Shown here in pieces: positions 10,216 to 19,709 of a stretch of DNA of 64,000 bases; within the stretch, counting starts at the first letter, position 1, and every line of letters starts with the position of its first letter. The position numbers and the translations under genes are program-made. The notes beneath the pieces are model-generated. The model was not told the origin of the DNA. It ran no database searches and was given only the letters and a program-made list of their open reading frames with translations. The stretch is from Paracoccus pantotrophus (lineage in GTDB: Bacteria > Pseudomonadota > Alphaproteobacteria > Rhodobacterales > Rhodobacteraceae): positions 1,124,501-1,188,500 of the forward strand of contig NZ_CP044426.1 of NCBI RefSeq assembly GCF_008824185.1. Direction: 5' to 3'.

Positions 10216-10626
10216 ATGACCGGGCAGGCGCATTCTGCTTTCCGGGCGGGATACAGCCGATGGCGCCGGTTCGCGATCTGCATCCTGCTGCTTGCCATCG
10301 GCGCCCTGGTTCTGCAGGTCCCGGTACATGCCGGCCCCGCCCGACACGCCATCCACCAGCAACAGGCCGCCGCCACGGCAAGCCACTGCGCCGAGCACCA
10401 CATGCCGGACGGCCATGGCGCAGGTTCATCCGCGGGCTGCGTCAGTGATGACATCGGCTTCAGTCTGGCCGACTGCTGCCCGACCTGTCTGACCGCCGCG
10501 GTTCTCGTCGCGCCGCCGACGGTCGGCCCGCCCGTGCGCGGTGAGGTTTTCACGGTTGTGCGCCCTGATCCGCACGACCGATCACCCGAAGGCATCCTGA
10601 GGCCGCCACGTCTCATCGCTGCGTGA
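10216..10626 (+). CDS. Small secreted Cys/His protein of copper cluster (second copy type)
   Basis: The 136-aa product has a hydrophobic leader (FAICILLLAIGALVLQVPVHA) and a Cys/His-rich mature part (ATASHCAEHHMPDGHG, CVSDD, ADCCPTCLTAAV). Length, architecture and position resemble the protein at 4989, and both look DUF2946-like. ATG 10216 has AGGAG six to seven bases upstream. A copper-binding or export-related role is inferred only from composition and context. Confidence 0.65.
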   Translation: MTGQAHSAFRAGYSRWRRFAICILLLAIGALVLQVPVHAGPARHAIHQQQAAATASHCAEHHMPDGHGAGSSAGCVSDDIGFSLADCCPTCLTAAVLVAPPTVGPPVRGEVFTVVRPDPHDRSPEGILRPPRLIAA

Positions 10627-10748
10627 TGCGCAGGGATCGGCGCGAGAACGAGAGATGTCTCCGGCCGCTCCGGCGCAACCCGAAAGACCAGCGACCACAA
10701 CGGAGACCTGCGTCCGCGAATCCGGGCCGGCGCTCCGGAAACCAAAGG

Positions 10749-12311
10749 ATGAAATCAATGAACAGAACCGCAATCGCACTTTCCGTCGGCATCCTGGCAG
10801 GCCTGCCGGGCACTGCCCTCGCGCAGGCCGGGCACGACATCCACCATCCGGGGACCCCGCCCGCGCAAGCGGAGCAGGCTCCATCGCCGACGCCTCCCTC
10901 GGGCCAGATGCCCGGCATGCAAGGGATGATGCCCGAGCAGTGCCAGGCCATGGTGCAGGCCATGACCCCGGAATGCATGGGCGCGATGCAGCAGATGATG
11001 CAGGGAATGATGAACGGAGGGATGATGGGCACGCCGCAGGCCGCGACGACCCCGGCGAAGGAAAGCCTGCCCGACTTCACACAGGCCAACATCGACGCCA
11101 TGAACGCAATGCACGGGCCGATGATGGACGGGGTCATGGCCGACGACCCGGATGTCGCCTTCGTCCGGGGCATGATCCCGCATCATCATGGCGCGATCGA
11201 CATGGCCAGGATCGTCCAGCAATACGGGGACGACCCGCAAACCAGGAAGTGGGCCGGCCAGATCATCGCGGCGCAGGAACTTGAGATCGCCGAAATGCAG
11301 GCCTGGCTGGTGGCGAACGCCGGCGAGACGCCGGCGGCGCTGGGTCAGACCGGCGGAACCGTCTGGTCCGCCAATGAAGGCGGATATTCCATCAGCGCCA
11401 TCGATCTCGGCACCGGAGCAGTCGATACGGTCTCGATCCCCGTCGCACCGCACAACGTCGATCTGACGCCGGACGGCAAGCTGCTGCTGGCGGTCGGCGA
11501 TCCCGCCGCCGAGGGAGATCACGGGTCCGGCGGGCACGGTCACGGCGCGGAAGGCGCGGCCGAGGGTCAGTTGGTCATCCTCGATCCGCGGAACCTCTCG
11601 GTGCCCACGGCGATTGTTGCAGTAGGCTTGCATCCGGCGCACGTGGTCGCTGACCGGCAGGGGCGCGCTTTTGTCTCGCTGGCCGGCGGCGACGAGATCG
11701 CCGTGATTGACCTTGCAAAGGCCGAGGTCATCGGGCGCATCGCGACCGGGGATTATCCGCACGGCCTGCGGCTCAGCCCGGACGAGGCCGAGCTTTACGT
11801 CGCCAATGTCGAAGACGGGTCCGTGTCCGTCATCGACACGCAGGCGCTTTCCGAGGTCGCGCGCATTCCGGTGGGCGCGGCACCTGTCCAGGTCGGGTTC
11901 ACGCCCTCGGGCGCTCAGGTCTACGTCTCGCTGCGGGATGAAAACCGCGTGGCGGTCATCGACACATCGTCCCGTGAGGTGACGAACAGGATCGACGTTG
12001 GACCGAACCCGATCCAGATGTTCGTGACCCCGGACGGAGCCCATGTCTACGTGGCAAACCAGGGCACCGACGCGGAGCCGAACGACACCGTGTCCGTCAT
12101 CGACACCGCGACCGGAGAGGTGGTGAAGACCCTCACCACCGGCGGCGGCGCCCATGGCGTCTCAGCATCGGCGGATGGGGCATTCGTGTTCGTAACCAAC
12201 ATTGCCGACGATACCGTGTCGATCATCGACGTGGGGAGCCAGGAAGTGGTCAAGACAGTGCCGGTCGGCGATCGGCCGAATGGCATCGTCTACGGCGGCC
12301 CGACCCGCTGA
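10749..12311 (+). CDS. DUF305 domain fused to YVTN beta-propeller
   Basis: The 520-aa secreted protein has a signal peptide (IALSVGILAGLPGTALAQA). A Met/His-rich linker (about 40-95) is followed by a DUF305 domain (about 105-195) with the signature GMIPHHHGAIDMARIV. From about 205 to the end run repeated beta-propeller blades, with YVTN-type signatures such as LYVANVEDGSVSVIDTQ, VYVANQGTD and VFVTNIADDTVSIIDV. DUF305 proteins are copper-associated; propellers usually mediate protein or metal contacts. The fusion joins two modules that are often separate. ATG 10749 is chosen over 10623, which would put about 40 residues before the signal peptide. Confidence 0.85.
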   Translation: MKSMNRTAIALSVGILAGLPGTALAQAGHDIHHPGTPPAQAEQAPSPTPPSGQMPGMQGMMPEQCQAMVQAMTPECMGAMQQMMQGMMNGGMMGTPQAATTPAKESLPDFTQANIDAMNAMHGPMMDGVMADDPDVAFVRGMIPHHHGAIDMARIVQQYGDDPQTRKWAGQIIAAQELEIAEMQAWLVANAGETPAALGQTGGTVWSANEGGYSISAIDLGTGAVDTVSIPVAPHNVDLTPDGKLLLAVGDPAAEGDHGSGGHGHGAEGAAEGQLVILDPRNLSVPTAIVAVGLHPAHVVADRQGRAFVSLAGGDEIAVIDLAKAEVIGRIATGDYPHGLRLSPDEAELYVANVEDGSVSVIDTQALSEVARIPVGAAPVQVGFTPSGAQVYVSLRDENRVAVIDTSSREVTNRIDVGPNPIQMFVTPDGAHVYVANQGTDAEPNDTVSVIDTATGEVVKTLTTGGGAHGVSASADGAFVFVTNIADDTVSIIDVGSQEVVKTVPVGDRPNGIVYGGPTR

Positions 12312-12440
12312 GCGATCGGCGCCGGAGCCCGCTCCGGCGCCAAGGCAATCGAGACTACCTCACCAAACCAGACCCTTCCGGCACTGCTCGCGCGGCTCTC
12401 CATCCGCGCGAGCAAACCCGAGGAAAGGAGGAAAGACATC

Positions 12441-12860
12441 ATGCGAACTGTTCTTGTCGTGGTGATTGCCGCGATCGCCACAGGCGGTGCCTGGTGGCTC
12501 TGGGGCCAGCCCGATGCCGCAAACCCGGCAGAAGAGGGCCAGGCTCTTGTTGCTGTAACTCTGCCGGCCACGCTGTCACCCGAAGCCGAAGTCGGTCAGC
12601 AGGTATTCGCCGCCAACTGCGCATCCTGCCACGGCACCAACGCTGAAGGACGTGCGGGGACCGCGCCCCCGCTCATTCACAAGATCTATGAGCCGGGCCA
12701 CCACAGCGACATGGCTTTCGTCATGGCAGCACGCAGTGGAGTGCGCGCCCATCACTGGCCCTTTGGAAACATGGCCCCGGTGCCGGGACTCACGGATCCA
12801 GAGCTGTCCAACATCATCCGTTTCGTGCGCGAGGTTCAGGTTGCAAACGGCATTCGCTAA
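12441..12860 (+). CDS. Monohaem cytochrome c of copper cluster
   Basis: The 139-aa protein has an N-terminal membrane segment (TVLVVVIAAIATGGAWWLW), a haem motif CASCH (about residues 57-61) and a probable axial Met in FGNMAPVPG near residue 110. It belongs to the small cytochrome c class that accompanies DUF305/multicopper oxidase genes, and resembles the minus-strand cytochrome at 4445. AGGAAAGGAGG precedes the ATG, an unusually strong ribosome-binding site. It probably carries electrons in the periplasm; the partner is unknown. Confidence 0.85.
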   Translation: MRTVLVVVIAAIATGGAWWLWGQPDAANPAEEGQALVAVTLPATLSPEAEVGQQVFAANCASCHGTNAEGRAGTAPPLIHKIYEPGHHSDMAFVMAARSGVRAHHWPFGNMAPVPGLTDPELSNIIRFVREVQVANGIR

Positions 12861-12949
12861 ACCGCTGATCTTTGGTGACCTGGCCGTGATCGAGTCCGTG
12901 TCCCGGCTGGGGCCGTGGCGCATACTTCGCCACCGATCGTCGAGAAGGC

Positions 12950-13078
12950 CAAGGACCGCCTCGTATGGCAAATCGACGTGATCACCCAGCAGGCCGTCAG
13001 CACGGTACCGGACGGAGATCGGTCGAGCGGCATTCTCTACGGTGGTCCGGCCCGCGGCGATCGGCGCCCGGCATGCGC
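12950..13078 (+). pseudogene. Fragment duplicating the 3' end of the YVTN gene
   Basis: The frame DRLVWQIDVITQQAVSTV then PDGDRSSGILYGGPAR matches the last blade of the DUF305-YVTN protein (IDVGSQEVVKTVPVGDRPNG, IVYGGPTR). Nucleotide similarity continues past that gene's stop into gcgatcggcgcc. It is a diverged ~90-bp remnant, with no start and no propeller upstream. The rest of the 12861-13126 gap shows nothing recognisable. Confidence 0.6.
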
Positions 13079-13126
13079 ACATAGCCCTCGAATCGGGGTG
13101 GTGTCATCGAGTCCTCCCTCCGCCGC

Positions 13127-14203
13127 TCAACCCACCTTCGTTCCCCAGAAGGACGTGTGATCGGCGGCGAAATACCCGTCGGCGGCACGAAAGGTGCCCT
13201 GCAGTTCGACCGTGTCGCCTTGGGCGAGCGGCACCATGGTCTGCAGCCAGAGCGCCGTCGCTTCGGAGTTATGCGCGCCGGAAACCTCGCCCCGCGAGCC
13301 CCGGATTTCGGTCGAGCCGTTCAGCACCAGCCGCCCGCGCATCCGCGCATTGGTGCTGGAATTGATTTTGTAGAGCAGCGTCGCGCCGAAGAGGTAGGTG
13401 CCAGCGACGGGCGCGACGAAGCGGTTGTTGGCTGCGTCAAACGCCCCCTGATCGTTATAGTCGGTGTTGTTGATGCCGATTTTCGTCCAGCTGTCGATGG
13501 CGACGTAGTTGTCGTAGTTGGTGTAGCCCTTGAAGCGCGGCAGCCGGGGCTGGTCGACGATGCCGGTGGCGTTGTCGACAATCAGCCCGTCGAAGAAGCT
13601 GCTGCCGTCGGCGGAGACCGCCAACCGGAACCGGTCAGAGCCGAACAGGCCGACCAGCGCCTTGGTCACGAAGCCGGTCTGGAGGGTGAGGCCGAGATCG
13701 TCGGCCGCAGTCTCCTTGTTCATGGTGTAGAACAGATCGCCGGTCCCGCCCTCGGCGATGGTCTTCGCGGTCCAGAGCGCCGCATTGAGCTTGGCGGAGA
13801 ACGGGTTGGCCGGGTCGGCGGTGGTGCCAACGCCAAGCAGCGCCATGTTCTGCAGCGTCGCAGGCGTAGTGCTGTTCCAGCCCGAGCCGTCGTAGACCAG
13901 CAGCAGACTCTCGTCCTCGACCCATGCCCGCCATCCGGCCCGCGGCGGCAGGCGAAGCCAGGCACCATCGGTCCAGAGCGCGACGTTCAGGTCCCACCCC
14001 GCCCACAGGCCGGTGGCACCCGAGGCGACGATGTAGCGGTCGCCATCGGCGGGGCTGGCGGGCGGTGCAGTCAGGTCGCGGTCATGGACGGAGAGATGGA
14101 CGAGCCCGTCGAGGAGGCGCAGCGCCTCGTTGTGGGTGATGTGCTTCTGTGCCTGCGCCGCGAGGATGTAGGGCAGCAGGAGATGGGTCGTGGTGTCGGA
14201 CAT
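13127..14203 (-). CDS. DUF2793 phage tail/fibre-associated protein
   Basis: The 358-aa protein has an N-terminal DUF2793 block (LLLPYILAAQAQKHITHNEALRLLDGLV, given here as LLLPYILAAQAQKHITHNEA, then RLLDGLV), a middle linker, and a C-terminal C1q/TNF-like jelly-roll (VAPVAGTYLFGATLLYKI...MRGRLVLNGS). DUF2793 proteins lie at the distal end of GTA and related siphovirus tail clusters and probably decorate the host-recognition tip. It is the last gene of the minus-strand tail operon, nine bases after the host-specificity gene. Confidence 0.85.
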   Translation of the reverse strand: MSDTTTHLLLPYILAAQAQKHITHNEALRLLDGLVHLSVHDRDLTAPPASPADGDRYIVASGATGLWAGWDLNVALWTDGAWLRLPPRAGWRAWVEDESLLLVYDGSGWNSTTPATLQNMALLGVGTTADPANPFSAKLNAALWTAKTIAEGGTGDLFYTMNKETAADDLGLTLQTGFVTKALVGLFGSDRFRLAVSADGSSFFDGLIVDNATGIVDQPRLPRFKGYTNYDNYVAIDSWTKIGINNTDYNDQGAFDAANNRFVAPVAGTYLFGATLLYKINSSTNARMRGRLVLNGSTEIRGSRGEVSGAHNSEATALWLQTMVPLAQGDTVELQGTFRAADGYFAADHTSFWGTKVG

Positions 14204-14212
14204 GGGATGGCC

Positions 14213-17200
14213 TCAGAACGTGAGCGTGATGGTCTCGGGCGCGCCCCGCCCCACGAGGGCGGAGAGCTGGGAGATGCGAATGGTGAGCGTGTCGCCAGGC
14301 CCGAGCGGCGCGCCCCAGTCGGCGGTCTGCTGGGCGGCGGTGTAGAGCGCGTTGGTGGCGCCCGTGCCGAGCACCCGCTTCACGGTGGCGCCGTCGAGGA
14401 TCTCGACCTCGTAAGCTTCAACTTCCTCGGCGAGCGGCACTTCGACCGCGCCCCAGTTGTCGGCCGAGAGCACGCGGGACCGCCGCGTCCAGCGGATTGT
14501 AAGGTCGCCCAGTGTGCGCGGCGTGCGCCATGGCTGCTCCACATGGGCGACCGAGAACGGCCGCAGCCCCATGCCCACCGGTGTGAAGCTCTGCGCCACA
14601 TAGGTGTCGTCGCTGACCGGGCGGCTGGCCGGGCCGATGCGCCAGTTCCACGGGATGCCGAGATCGGCCTCGGCGATCGGCAGCACGGCAAGGCTCTCGT
14701 CCAGCACCACGACCCGCGCGCCTGCCGGGGCCGGGTTGCCCATCGCCCCCTCGGTGCCGCGCTGGCCACGCAGGAGCCGGGTCAGGCGATAGCGACCAGG
14801 CGCCAACAGTTCGGCTGCACCCGCCTGGACGATCTCACAGAAACCCGGCGTGCTCTCCACCGCCAGCGCATTGGCGCCGCCGAACAGCGTCAGGTCGGTG
14901 ACGCTTTCCAACGTGCCGGTCAGCAGATCGATCACCAGCGCATTGCCGAGGTCGAAGCGCGAGACCGGCCCCGCGTAGAAATCCGAGAACAGCGTCCCGA
15001 TCCGGGCGCGGCTGCCAAAGCTGGTCAGCAGTTCGAAGCCATCGGCCGAAGGGCTGCGGAACACCGCCATCTCGCCGGGCCACGGCACGGCATGGGCTGC
15101 GATGAGCGGCCGATGCGCCGGCTGGTCCTCGGTCAATTGCGGCAGGTCCATCAGCACCGCATCCGGCGCGCCGAACACCACCGCCCGCGTCAGCGAGGCC
15201 GCGCGGGGATCGCCCGGCGGCAGATCGTAACTCGCGCGATCCTGGCGGACCGCCTCGATGCCGCGCGCCTCGGCGTCGGCGATGGAGACTAGCCGTAGGT
15301 CGACCAGCCGCCCGTCATGCACGAGCCGGATCGCGTCGGCCGGATCGAGCGCGAGACGCGAAGGCGGCAGACGGAACGCCGCTGTCTCGCGACCGACCCA
15401 TGCTTCCATCAGCGCGCGGCGGCAGCGGCGCCCGGCCTCCTCGGGCGGCACCGCCATCGGGAAGGACTCGGAGGCAATCCGCGTCGTGTCGACGGTGATG
15501 CGCCGCGCCTCGACGAGGGCGGCGTCGTAATCCTCGTCGGCACGGGCCAGCTGCCATTTCAGGACCTGCGGCAGTTCGGTCTCCTGGCCGCGGGTCAGTT
15601 CGAGGACGTCGCCCTCACGGGCAGCGACCAGATCGTCGGGCGCGACGGTCGCGACGGAGGCCCGCCCGCGCATGACAAAGCGGATCACACCCTCGGTCTC
15701 GACAGCGTCGAAACCGAAATGGCGCGACAGCGTGGTGATCGAGGCGCGCGGGCTTTCCAGCGCCCCGATCACATAGCCTTCGACCGCGCCCCAGAGGCCG
15801 GAGACGTCGATGCGGGATTCCGGCATGCTTGCCCGCAGACAGAGGTGGCGGACGAGCGCGGCCAGCGACACAGCGCCAAGCCGTCCGGTCAGCCAGTGGC
15901 CGAGCCGCCAGTTCGCGCCGTCGGTCCAGACGTCGGTCAGCGCCGGAAAGAACGGATAGGGCCGCGCGTCCCAGGTCCAGGCGGCGCATTCGGGGACATG
16001 CACCATCCGGCCGCCATAGACCGACGAGATCGGGTTGTTCGCGGGCTTGCCCCACCAGAGATAGCTCGCCTCGAGATAGGCGCGCTGGATCGCGTCGTCG
16101 CGCCAGCCGCGCGAGAAATGCGGCGTGAAGCTCTCGGAAGACTTCGGGTCGAAGAAGACATTGGGCTGGTTGGTACCGCGGTCGATGGCCGGGCAGCCGA
16201 GCTCGGTGAACCAGACGGGCTTCGACTGCGGTGCCCATGCGGTCGGCGTCGCGCTCTCCACGCCGCCCTGGCGGCTATAGTGCGCGTTCGACCACCAGGC
16301 GCGCAGGTCCTTGTAGCGGAACACCCACGGCTTTCCGGCGGCGCCGTCGGTGATCGGAGTCCGCAGCTGCGCGGTACGGTCGGCGGCGCTGGCGTAGAAC
16401 CAGTCGAAGCCCTCGCCACCGGCGATATTCGCCTGCAGGTAGGCCCGGTCGTGGATCGCGGGCCAGCCCTCGGCCGCGTCGGCATGCTCGAATCCGTCCC
16501 GCCAGTCCGACAGCGGCATGTAGTTGTCGATACCGATGAAGTCGATCTCGGGATCCGCCCAGAGCGGATCGAGGTGGAAGAACACGTCGCCGCTGCCATC
16601 GCCCGGCTGGTGCCCGAAATACTCAGACCAGTCGGCAGCATAGCCGATCTTTGTCCCGGCCCCGAGAATGCTGCGCACATCGCCAAGAAGATCCCGATAG
16701 GCCTGCACCGCGGGGTAGCTGCTGGCCCCGGAGCGGATGGTGGTCAGCCCCGGCATCTCGGTGCCGATGAGGAAAGCATCGACCCCGCCCGCCACCGTGC
16801 AAAGATGGGCGTAGTGCAGCACCATGCGGCGCAGACCCCAGTCTCCGGATGGCCCGGTCCATGAAACCGACTGACCCGAGACCGCAAAACTCGTGGGCGC
16901 CGCCGCGCCGAAGAGCGTCGAAACCTGCGTAGCGGCGGTGGCTGTCTTGTCCACGGTTCCGGCGAAGCCCGCCGCAGGTGAACAGGTGATCCGTCCTCGC
17001 CAGGGGAAAGCGGGCTGACCCGTCTCGGCGGCGTTGTCGGACCAGGGGTTCGGCAGGTTGTTCCCGGGCGGGACATCCATCAGGATGAACGGATAGAAGG
17101 TGACGCGCAGCCCGCGCGCCTTCATCTCCTGGATCGCCTGCACCACGGCGAAGTCGGACGGCGTGCCGCCATAGACGGGGCGATTCTGATCATCGCGGCT

Positions 17201-18178
17201 GACGAGAAAGGCATTGGCGCGGCCGACGCCATTGACCGACCAGCTGCGCGGCGTGGTGGATTTTGCCGATACCTCGACGCCCGGCCGCACCTTGCAGGTG
17301 CCCGCGCGCAGGTCGTCACCGAACCAGGCGACGACGAGGCTGACACTCTCGACCGCCGGGGCCATCGCCTGCAGCCGGTCGAGCGCCACCACCATGTCCG
17401 CCTCGTCCGGCAGCGCGTTCAGGTTCTCAGATACCGTCGCGCCGCCATCGGTCTTGCGGATCGCCTGAGTGGCATAGGTGAACTCGCCCGAGGCGGGGAT
17501 CATGGTGACGGCGCGGGTCAGCCCCTCGGCGGTGTCGGGATCGGCAAGCGGCCGGAATACCTCGAAAGAGAGCTGCGGCAGGCGGTTGCCGTAGCTGGAG
17601 AGCGGCAGTTCCTCGAAAACCACATAGGCCGTGCCGCGATAGGCCGGCGTGTTCGCCGCGCCCATCTTCGCGGCGATGAACGGATCGGCCGCCTGCGCCT
17701 CGTCGCCCGGATACCAGCGCCAGGTCACGCCGGTCAGGTCCATCGGCTTGCCGTCGGCCCAGATGCGGCCGATGCCGGTGATCTGCCCCTCGCAGAGCGC
17801 CACGGCAAAGCTTGCATAGTACAGATATTCGGTCGTCTTGACCTTGCCGCCCCCGCCGCCCTTGCCGCCACCCTGCGTGGTGGTCTTCGTCTCCTCGCGG
17901 AAATCGGTGGCCCAGATGATGTTGCCGCCGATCCGCATCCGGCCATAGAGCCGCGGGATCACGGCCCCCTCGGTGGAGGATGTGATGCGCAAGCTGTCGA
18001 GCCGCGCCCCTTCGATCCGCTGCGTCGGCGCGAGCGAGGAAACGATCCAGCTGTCGACAACCGAGCCGATGGTGGAGCCGATGAAGCCGCCGATGGTCGC
18101 CGCACTGACACCGAGGATCGCGCCACCGATCGAACCGCCAATGGCGGCACCGGCGGCGCCGAGAATGAGGGTGGCCAT
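14213..18178 (-). CDS. GTA-type host-specificity protein with TIM-barrel domain
   Basis: The 1321-aa protein is the size of the Rhodobacter capsulatus GTA gp15 type. It begins with a Gly/Ala-rich hydrophobic region (residues about 3-45), then a baseplate hub-like segment, then a central glycoside-hydrolase-like TIM barrel (about 400-760; WSEYFGHQPGDGSGDVFFHL, DFIGIDNYMPLSDWRDG, VWFTELGCPAIDRG), and a C-terminal tail-tip part with a fibronectin-like end. It forms the tail tip and probably contacts host surface glycans. Its place after NlpC/P60, DUF2163 and DUF2460 matches the GTA/siphovirus order. No disruption is seen. Confidence 0.92.
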   Translation of the reverse strand: MATLILGAAGAAIGGSIGGAILGVSAATIGGFIGSTIGSVVDSWIVSSLAPTQRIEGARLDSLRITSSTEGAVIPRLYGRMRIGGNIIWATDFREETKTTTQGGGKGGGGGKVKTTEYLYYASFAVALCEGQITGIGRIWADGKPMDLTGVTWRWYPGDEAQAADPFIAAKMGAANTPAYRGTAYVVFEELPLSSYGNRLPQLSFEVFRPLADPDTAEGLTRAVTMIPASGEFTYATQAIRKTDGGATVSENLNALPDEADMVVALDRLQAMAPAVESVSLVVAWFGDDLRAGTCKVRPGVEVSAKSTTPRSWSVNGVGRANAFLVSRDDQNRPVYGGTPSDFAVVQAIQEMKARGLRVTFYPFILMDVPPGNNLPNPWSDNAAETGQPAFPWRGRITCSPAAGFAGTVDKTATAATQVSTLFGAAAPTSFAVSGQSVSWTGPSGDWGLRRMVLHYAHLCTVAGGVDAFLIGTEMPGLTTIRSGASSYPAVQAYRDLLGDVRSILGAGTKIGYAADWSEYFGHQPGDGSGDVFFHLDPLWADPEIDFIGIDNYMPLSDWRDGFEHADAAEGWPAIHDRAYLQANIAGGEGFDWFYASAADRTAQLRTPITDGAAGKPWVFRYKDLRAWWSNAHYSRQGGVESATPTAWAPQSKPVWFTELGCPAIDRGTNQPNVFFDPKSSESFTPHFSRGWRDDAIQRAYLEASYLWWGKPANNPISSVYGGRMVHVPECAAWTWDARPYPFFPALTDVWTDGANWRLGHWLTGRLGAVSLAALVRHLCLRASMPESRIDVSGLWGAVEGYVIGALESPRASITTLSRHFGFDAVETEGVIRFVMRGRASVATVAPDDLVAAREGDVLELTRGQETELPQVLKWQLARADEDYDAALVEARRITVDTTRIASESFPMAVPPEEAGRRCRRALMEAWVGRETAAFRLPPSRLALDPADAIRLVHDGRLVDLRLVSIADAEARGIEAVRQDRASYDLPPGDPRAASLTRAVVFGAPDAVLMDLPQLTEDQPAHRPLIAAHAVPWPGEMAVFRSPSADGFELLTSFGSRARIGTLFSDFYAGPVSRFDLGNALVIDLLTGTLESVTDLTLFGGANALAVESTPGFCEIVQAGAAELLAPGRYRLTRLLRGQRGTEGAMGNPAPAGARVVVLDESLAVLPIAEADLGIPWNWRIGPASRPVSDDTYVAQSFTPVGMGLRPFSVAHVEQPWRTPRTLGDLTIRWTRRSRVLSADNWGAVEVPLAEEVEAYEVEILDGATVKRVLGTGATNALYTAAQQTADWGAPLGPGDTLTIRISQLSALVGRGAPETITLTF

Positions 18179-18187
18179 GTCGTGGTC

Positions 18188-18622
18188 TCAGCGTTGCGGA
18201 AACAGGAAGACGAAGGCGATGCGCCGCCGCCAGGCTTGGGTCAGCGGCTCCTCGATCACGCCGAGTCGCTCGTAGGCATGGAGGAAGGTGTCGGGGCCAG
18301 TCAGGATCCCGACATGCTTTGCGATGGCGCGCGACCTCATCCGAAAGAGAACCAGCGCACTGGGACCGGCATCGGCCGGGGCGATCTCCGGCATCATGCG
18401 CCGCGCGCTTTCGGCCAGCACCTCGCGCGGACCGGTCTCGCCCCAGTCCCGACTGTAGGGCGGGATCGGGAATGGCTCGGGGCCCACGACTTCGCGCCAG
18501 ACACCCCGGGCGAGACCAAGGCAGTCGCAGCCGACGCCCTTGAGGCTCGCCTGGTCGTGATACGGCGTGCCGAGCCACGACCGTGCCGCCGCGATGACCT
18601 TGTCGGGATCGGCGGTGTTCAC
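18188..18622 (-). CDS. Phage/GTA NlpC/P60 family peptidase
   Basis: This 144-aa protein is a cysteine peptidase of the GTA gp14 type, which would cut peptidoglycan as part of the tail tip. The catalytic Cys is in GVGCDCLGLARGVW (about residues 29-42) and the catalytic His is probably in AKHVGILTG near residue 104. It overlaps the DUF2163 stop by four bases and precedes the host-specificity gene, the conserved tail order. Confidence 0.9.
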   Translation of the reverse strand: MNTADPDKVIAAARSWLGTPYHDQASLKGVGCDCLGLARGVWREVVGPEPFPIPPYSRDWGETGPREVLAESARRMMPEIAPADAGPSALVLFRMRSRAIAKHVGILTGPDTFLHAYERLGVIEEPLTQAWRRRIAFVFLFPQR

Positions 18623-19503
18623 AGCACACCTCCGTCGTGACCACCGTCCTTGGTGGCATAGCGCAGCACGGCATCCTGGCCGGGGATGTGCGGGAAGCCG
18701 CGGAAACTGGCGCTGTTCGCGAACTTCGCGCCGCAGGTCTCGATCCGCTTGTCGCAGCCCGCGCGGATGGTGAAACCGTCGTCCTCGCTGATGGCCCGCA
18801 CCGGGGCCTCCAGCAGGGTCAGCACGGCGATGCCATCCGTAAGGTCATGGACCAACACCTCGGTGCGCCGCCCAGCGTTTGCGCCGGAGGTCCAGTCCAG
18901 CGTCCCGAATGTGAACCAGCCCGCCTCGAAGCCGCCGAGACCGGAGGCGGTGAACGCGCGATCCCGCAGCAGATCGACCGCAGCACCCGCTCCCTTGAAG
19001 GCCGGGTCCTCCAGATCGACGCCACAGCGCGCATCGCCGAGCGCCGCGTCGCAACTCGCCTGGAATGTCCGCCCGACCGTCTGGCCCAGCACGTGCGCAA
19101 GCGAGCGCACCTCCGCCACGAAGGCGAGCCGCCCCCGCCGGATCTGGCCGATGGCCCCGCGCCGCATCAGCACGCGCTGCGCGGTGTCGGCCCAGTTCAC
19201 CCGCCAGACCTCGACCGCCGCGTTGTCCCAACGGCCATCGAGGATGTCGGTCTCGGTGATGCGGTCCGAAGTCAGCACGCCTTCGGCGTCCTGCGCATCG
19301 ACCGACAGGTCGGAACCCGAGCGCACCTCGGAGGCCGTCAGCCCGCTCTCGGGTTCGAAATCGGTGTCGTCGAAGCTGAGCGTCCGGTCGTGATCGGTGA
19401 AGCCGAAGGTGACACCATCGGCCCGCGTGATCCGCCAGCACCAGGCGAGCGTGGTCGTGCCCTCGTCGAGATGGGCCTGCAGAGCGGGCGAGAGGGATTT
19501 CAC
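18619..19503 (-). CDS. DUF2163 phage tail hub protein (BR0599 family)
   Basis: The 294-aa protein carries the N-terminal DUF2163 region (TLAWCWRITRADGVTFGFTD, DRTLSFDDTDFEPESGL) and the C-terminal BR0599-type Cys-containing segment (GCDKRIETCGAKFANSASFR). It corresponds to GTA gp13, a baseplate or hub component. It overlaps the following NlpC/P60 gene by four bases, and its start overlaps the small membrane-protein gene upstream by four bases. Confidence 0.9.
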   Translation of the reverse strand: MKSLSPALQAHLDEGTTTLAWCWRITRADGVTFGFTDHDRTLSFDDTDFEPESGLTASEVRSGSDLSVDAQDAEGVLTSDRITETDILDGRWDNAAVEVWRVNWADTAQRVLMRRGAIGQIRRGRLAFVAEVRSLAHVLGQTVGRTFQASCDAALGDARCGVDLEDPAFKGAGAAVDLLRDRAFTASGLGGFEAGWFTFGTLDWTSGANAGRRTEVLVHDLTDGIAVLTLLEAPVRAISEDDGFTIRAGCDKRIETCGAKFANSASFRGFPHIPGQDAVLRYATKDGGHDGGVL

Positions 19504-19709
19504 TTCCGCCCCCAGCCGCGAAGCAACGCCAGAGAGGCCAGTGCGGACGAGACGACACCGCCGCCAGCGCCGGTCAGGGCGTAGAGGTTGAAGGGCCTCA
19601 GGTCGAAGGTGCCGGTTGCCAGATCGAAATCAGCCAGCCCGGCCATCGCCAGACCAGAGGCTGCCAGACAGGCAAGGTAGATCAGCCCACGCGCGAGGTT
19701 CCAGTTCAT
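19500..19709 (-). CDS. Small two-helix membrane protein of the lysis cassette
   Basis: The 69-aa product has two hydrophobic stretches (ARGLIYLACLAASGLAMAGL and YALTGAGGGVVSSALASLAL) separated by a short polar loop. It follows the lysozyme gene with a four-base overlap, and the position suggests a holin, spanin or release-related protein. No family is recognised with certainty. Confidence 0.6.
   Translation of the reverse strand: MNWNLARGLIYLACLAASGLAMAGLADFDLATGTFDLRPFNLYALTGAGGGVVSSALASLALLRGWGRK

Noticed and set aside
13157..15292. 711-codon plus-strand frame across the tail genes
   Set aside because: Antisense to DUF2793 and the TIM-barrel gene, which have clear family motifs.
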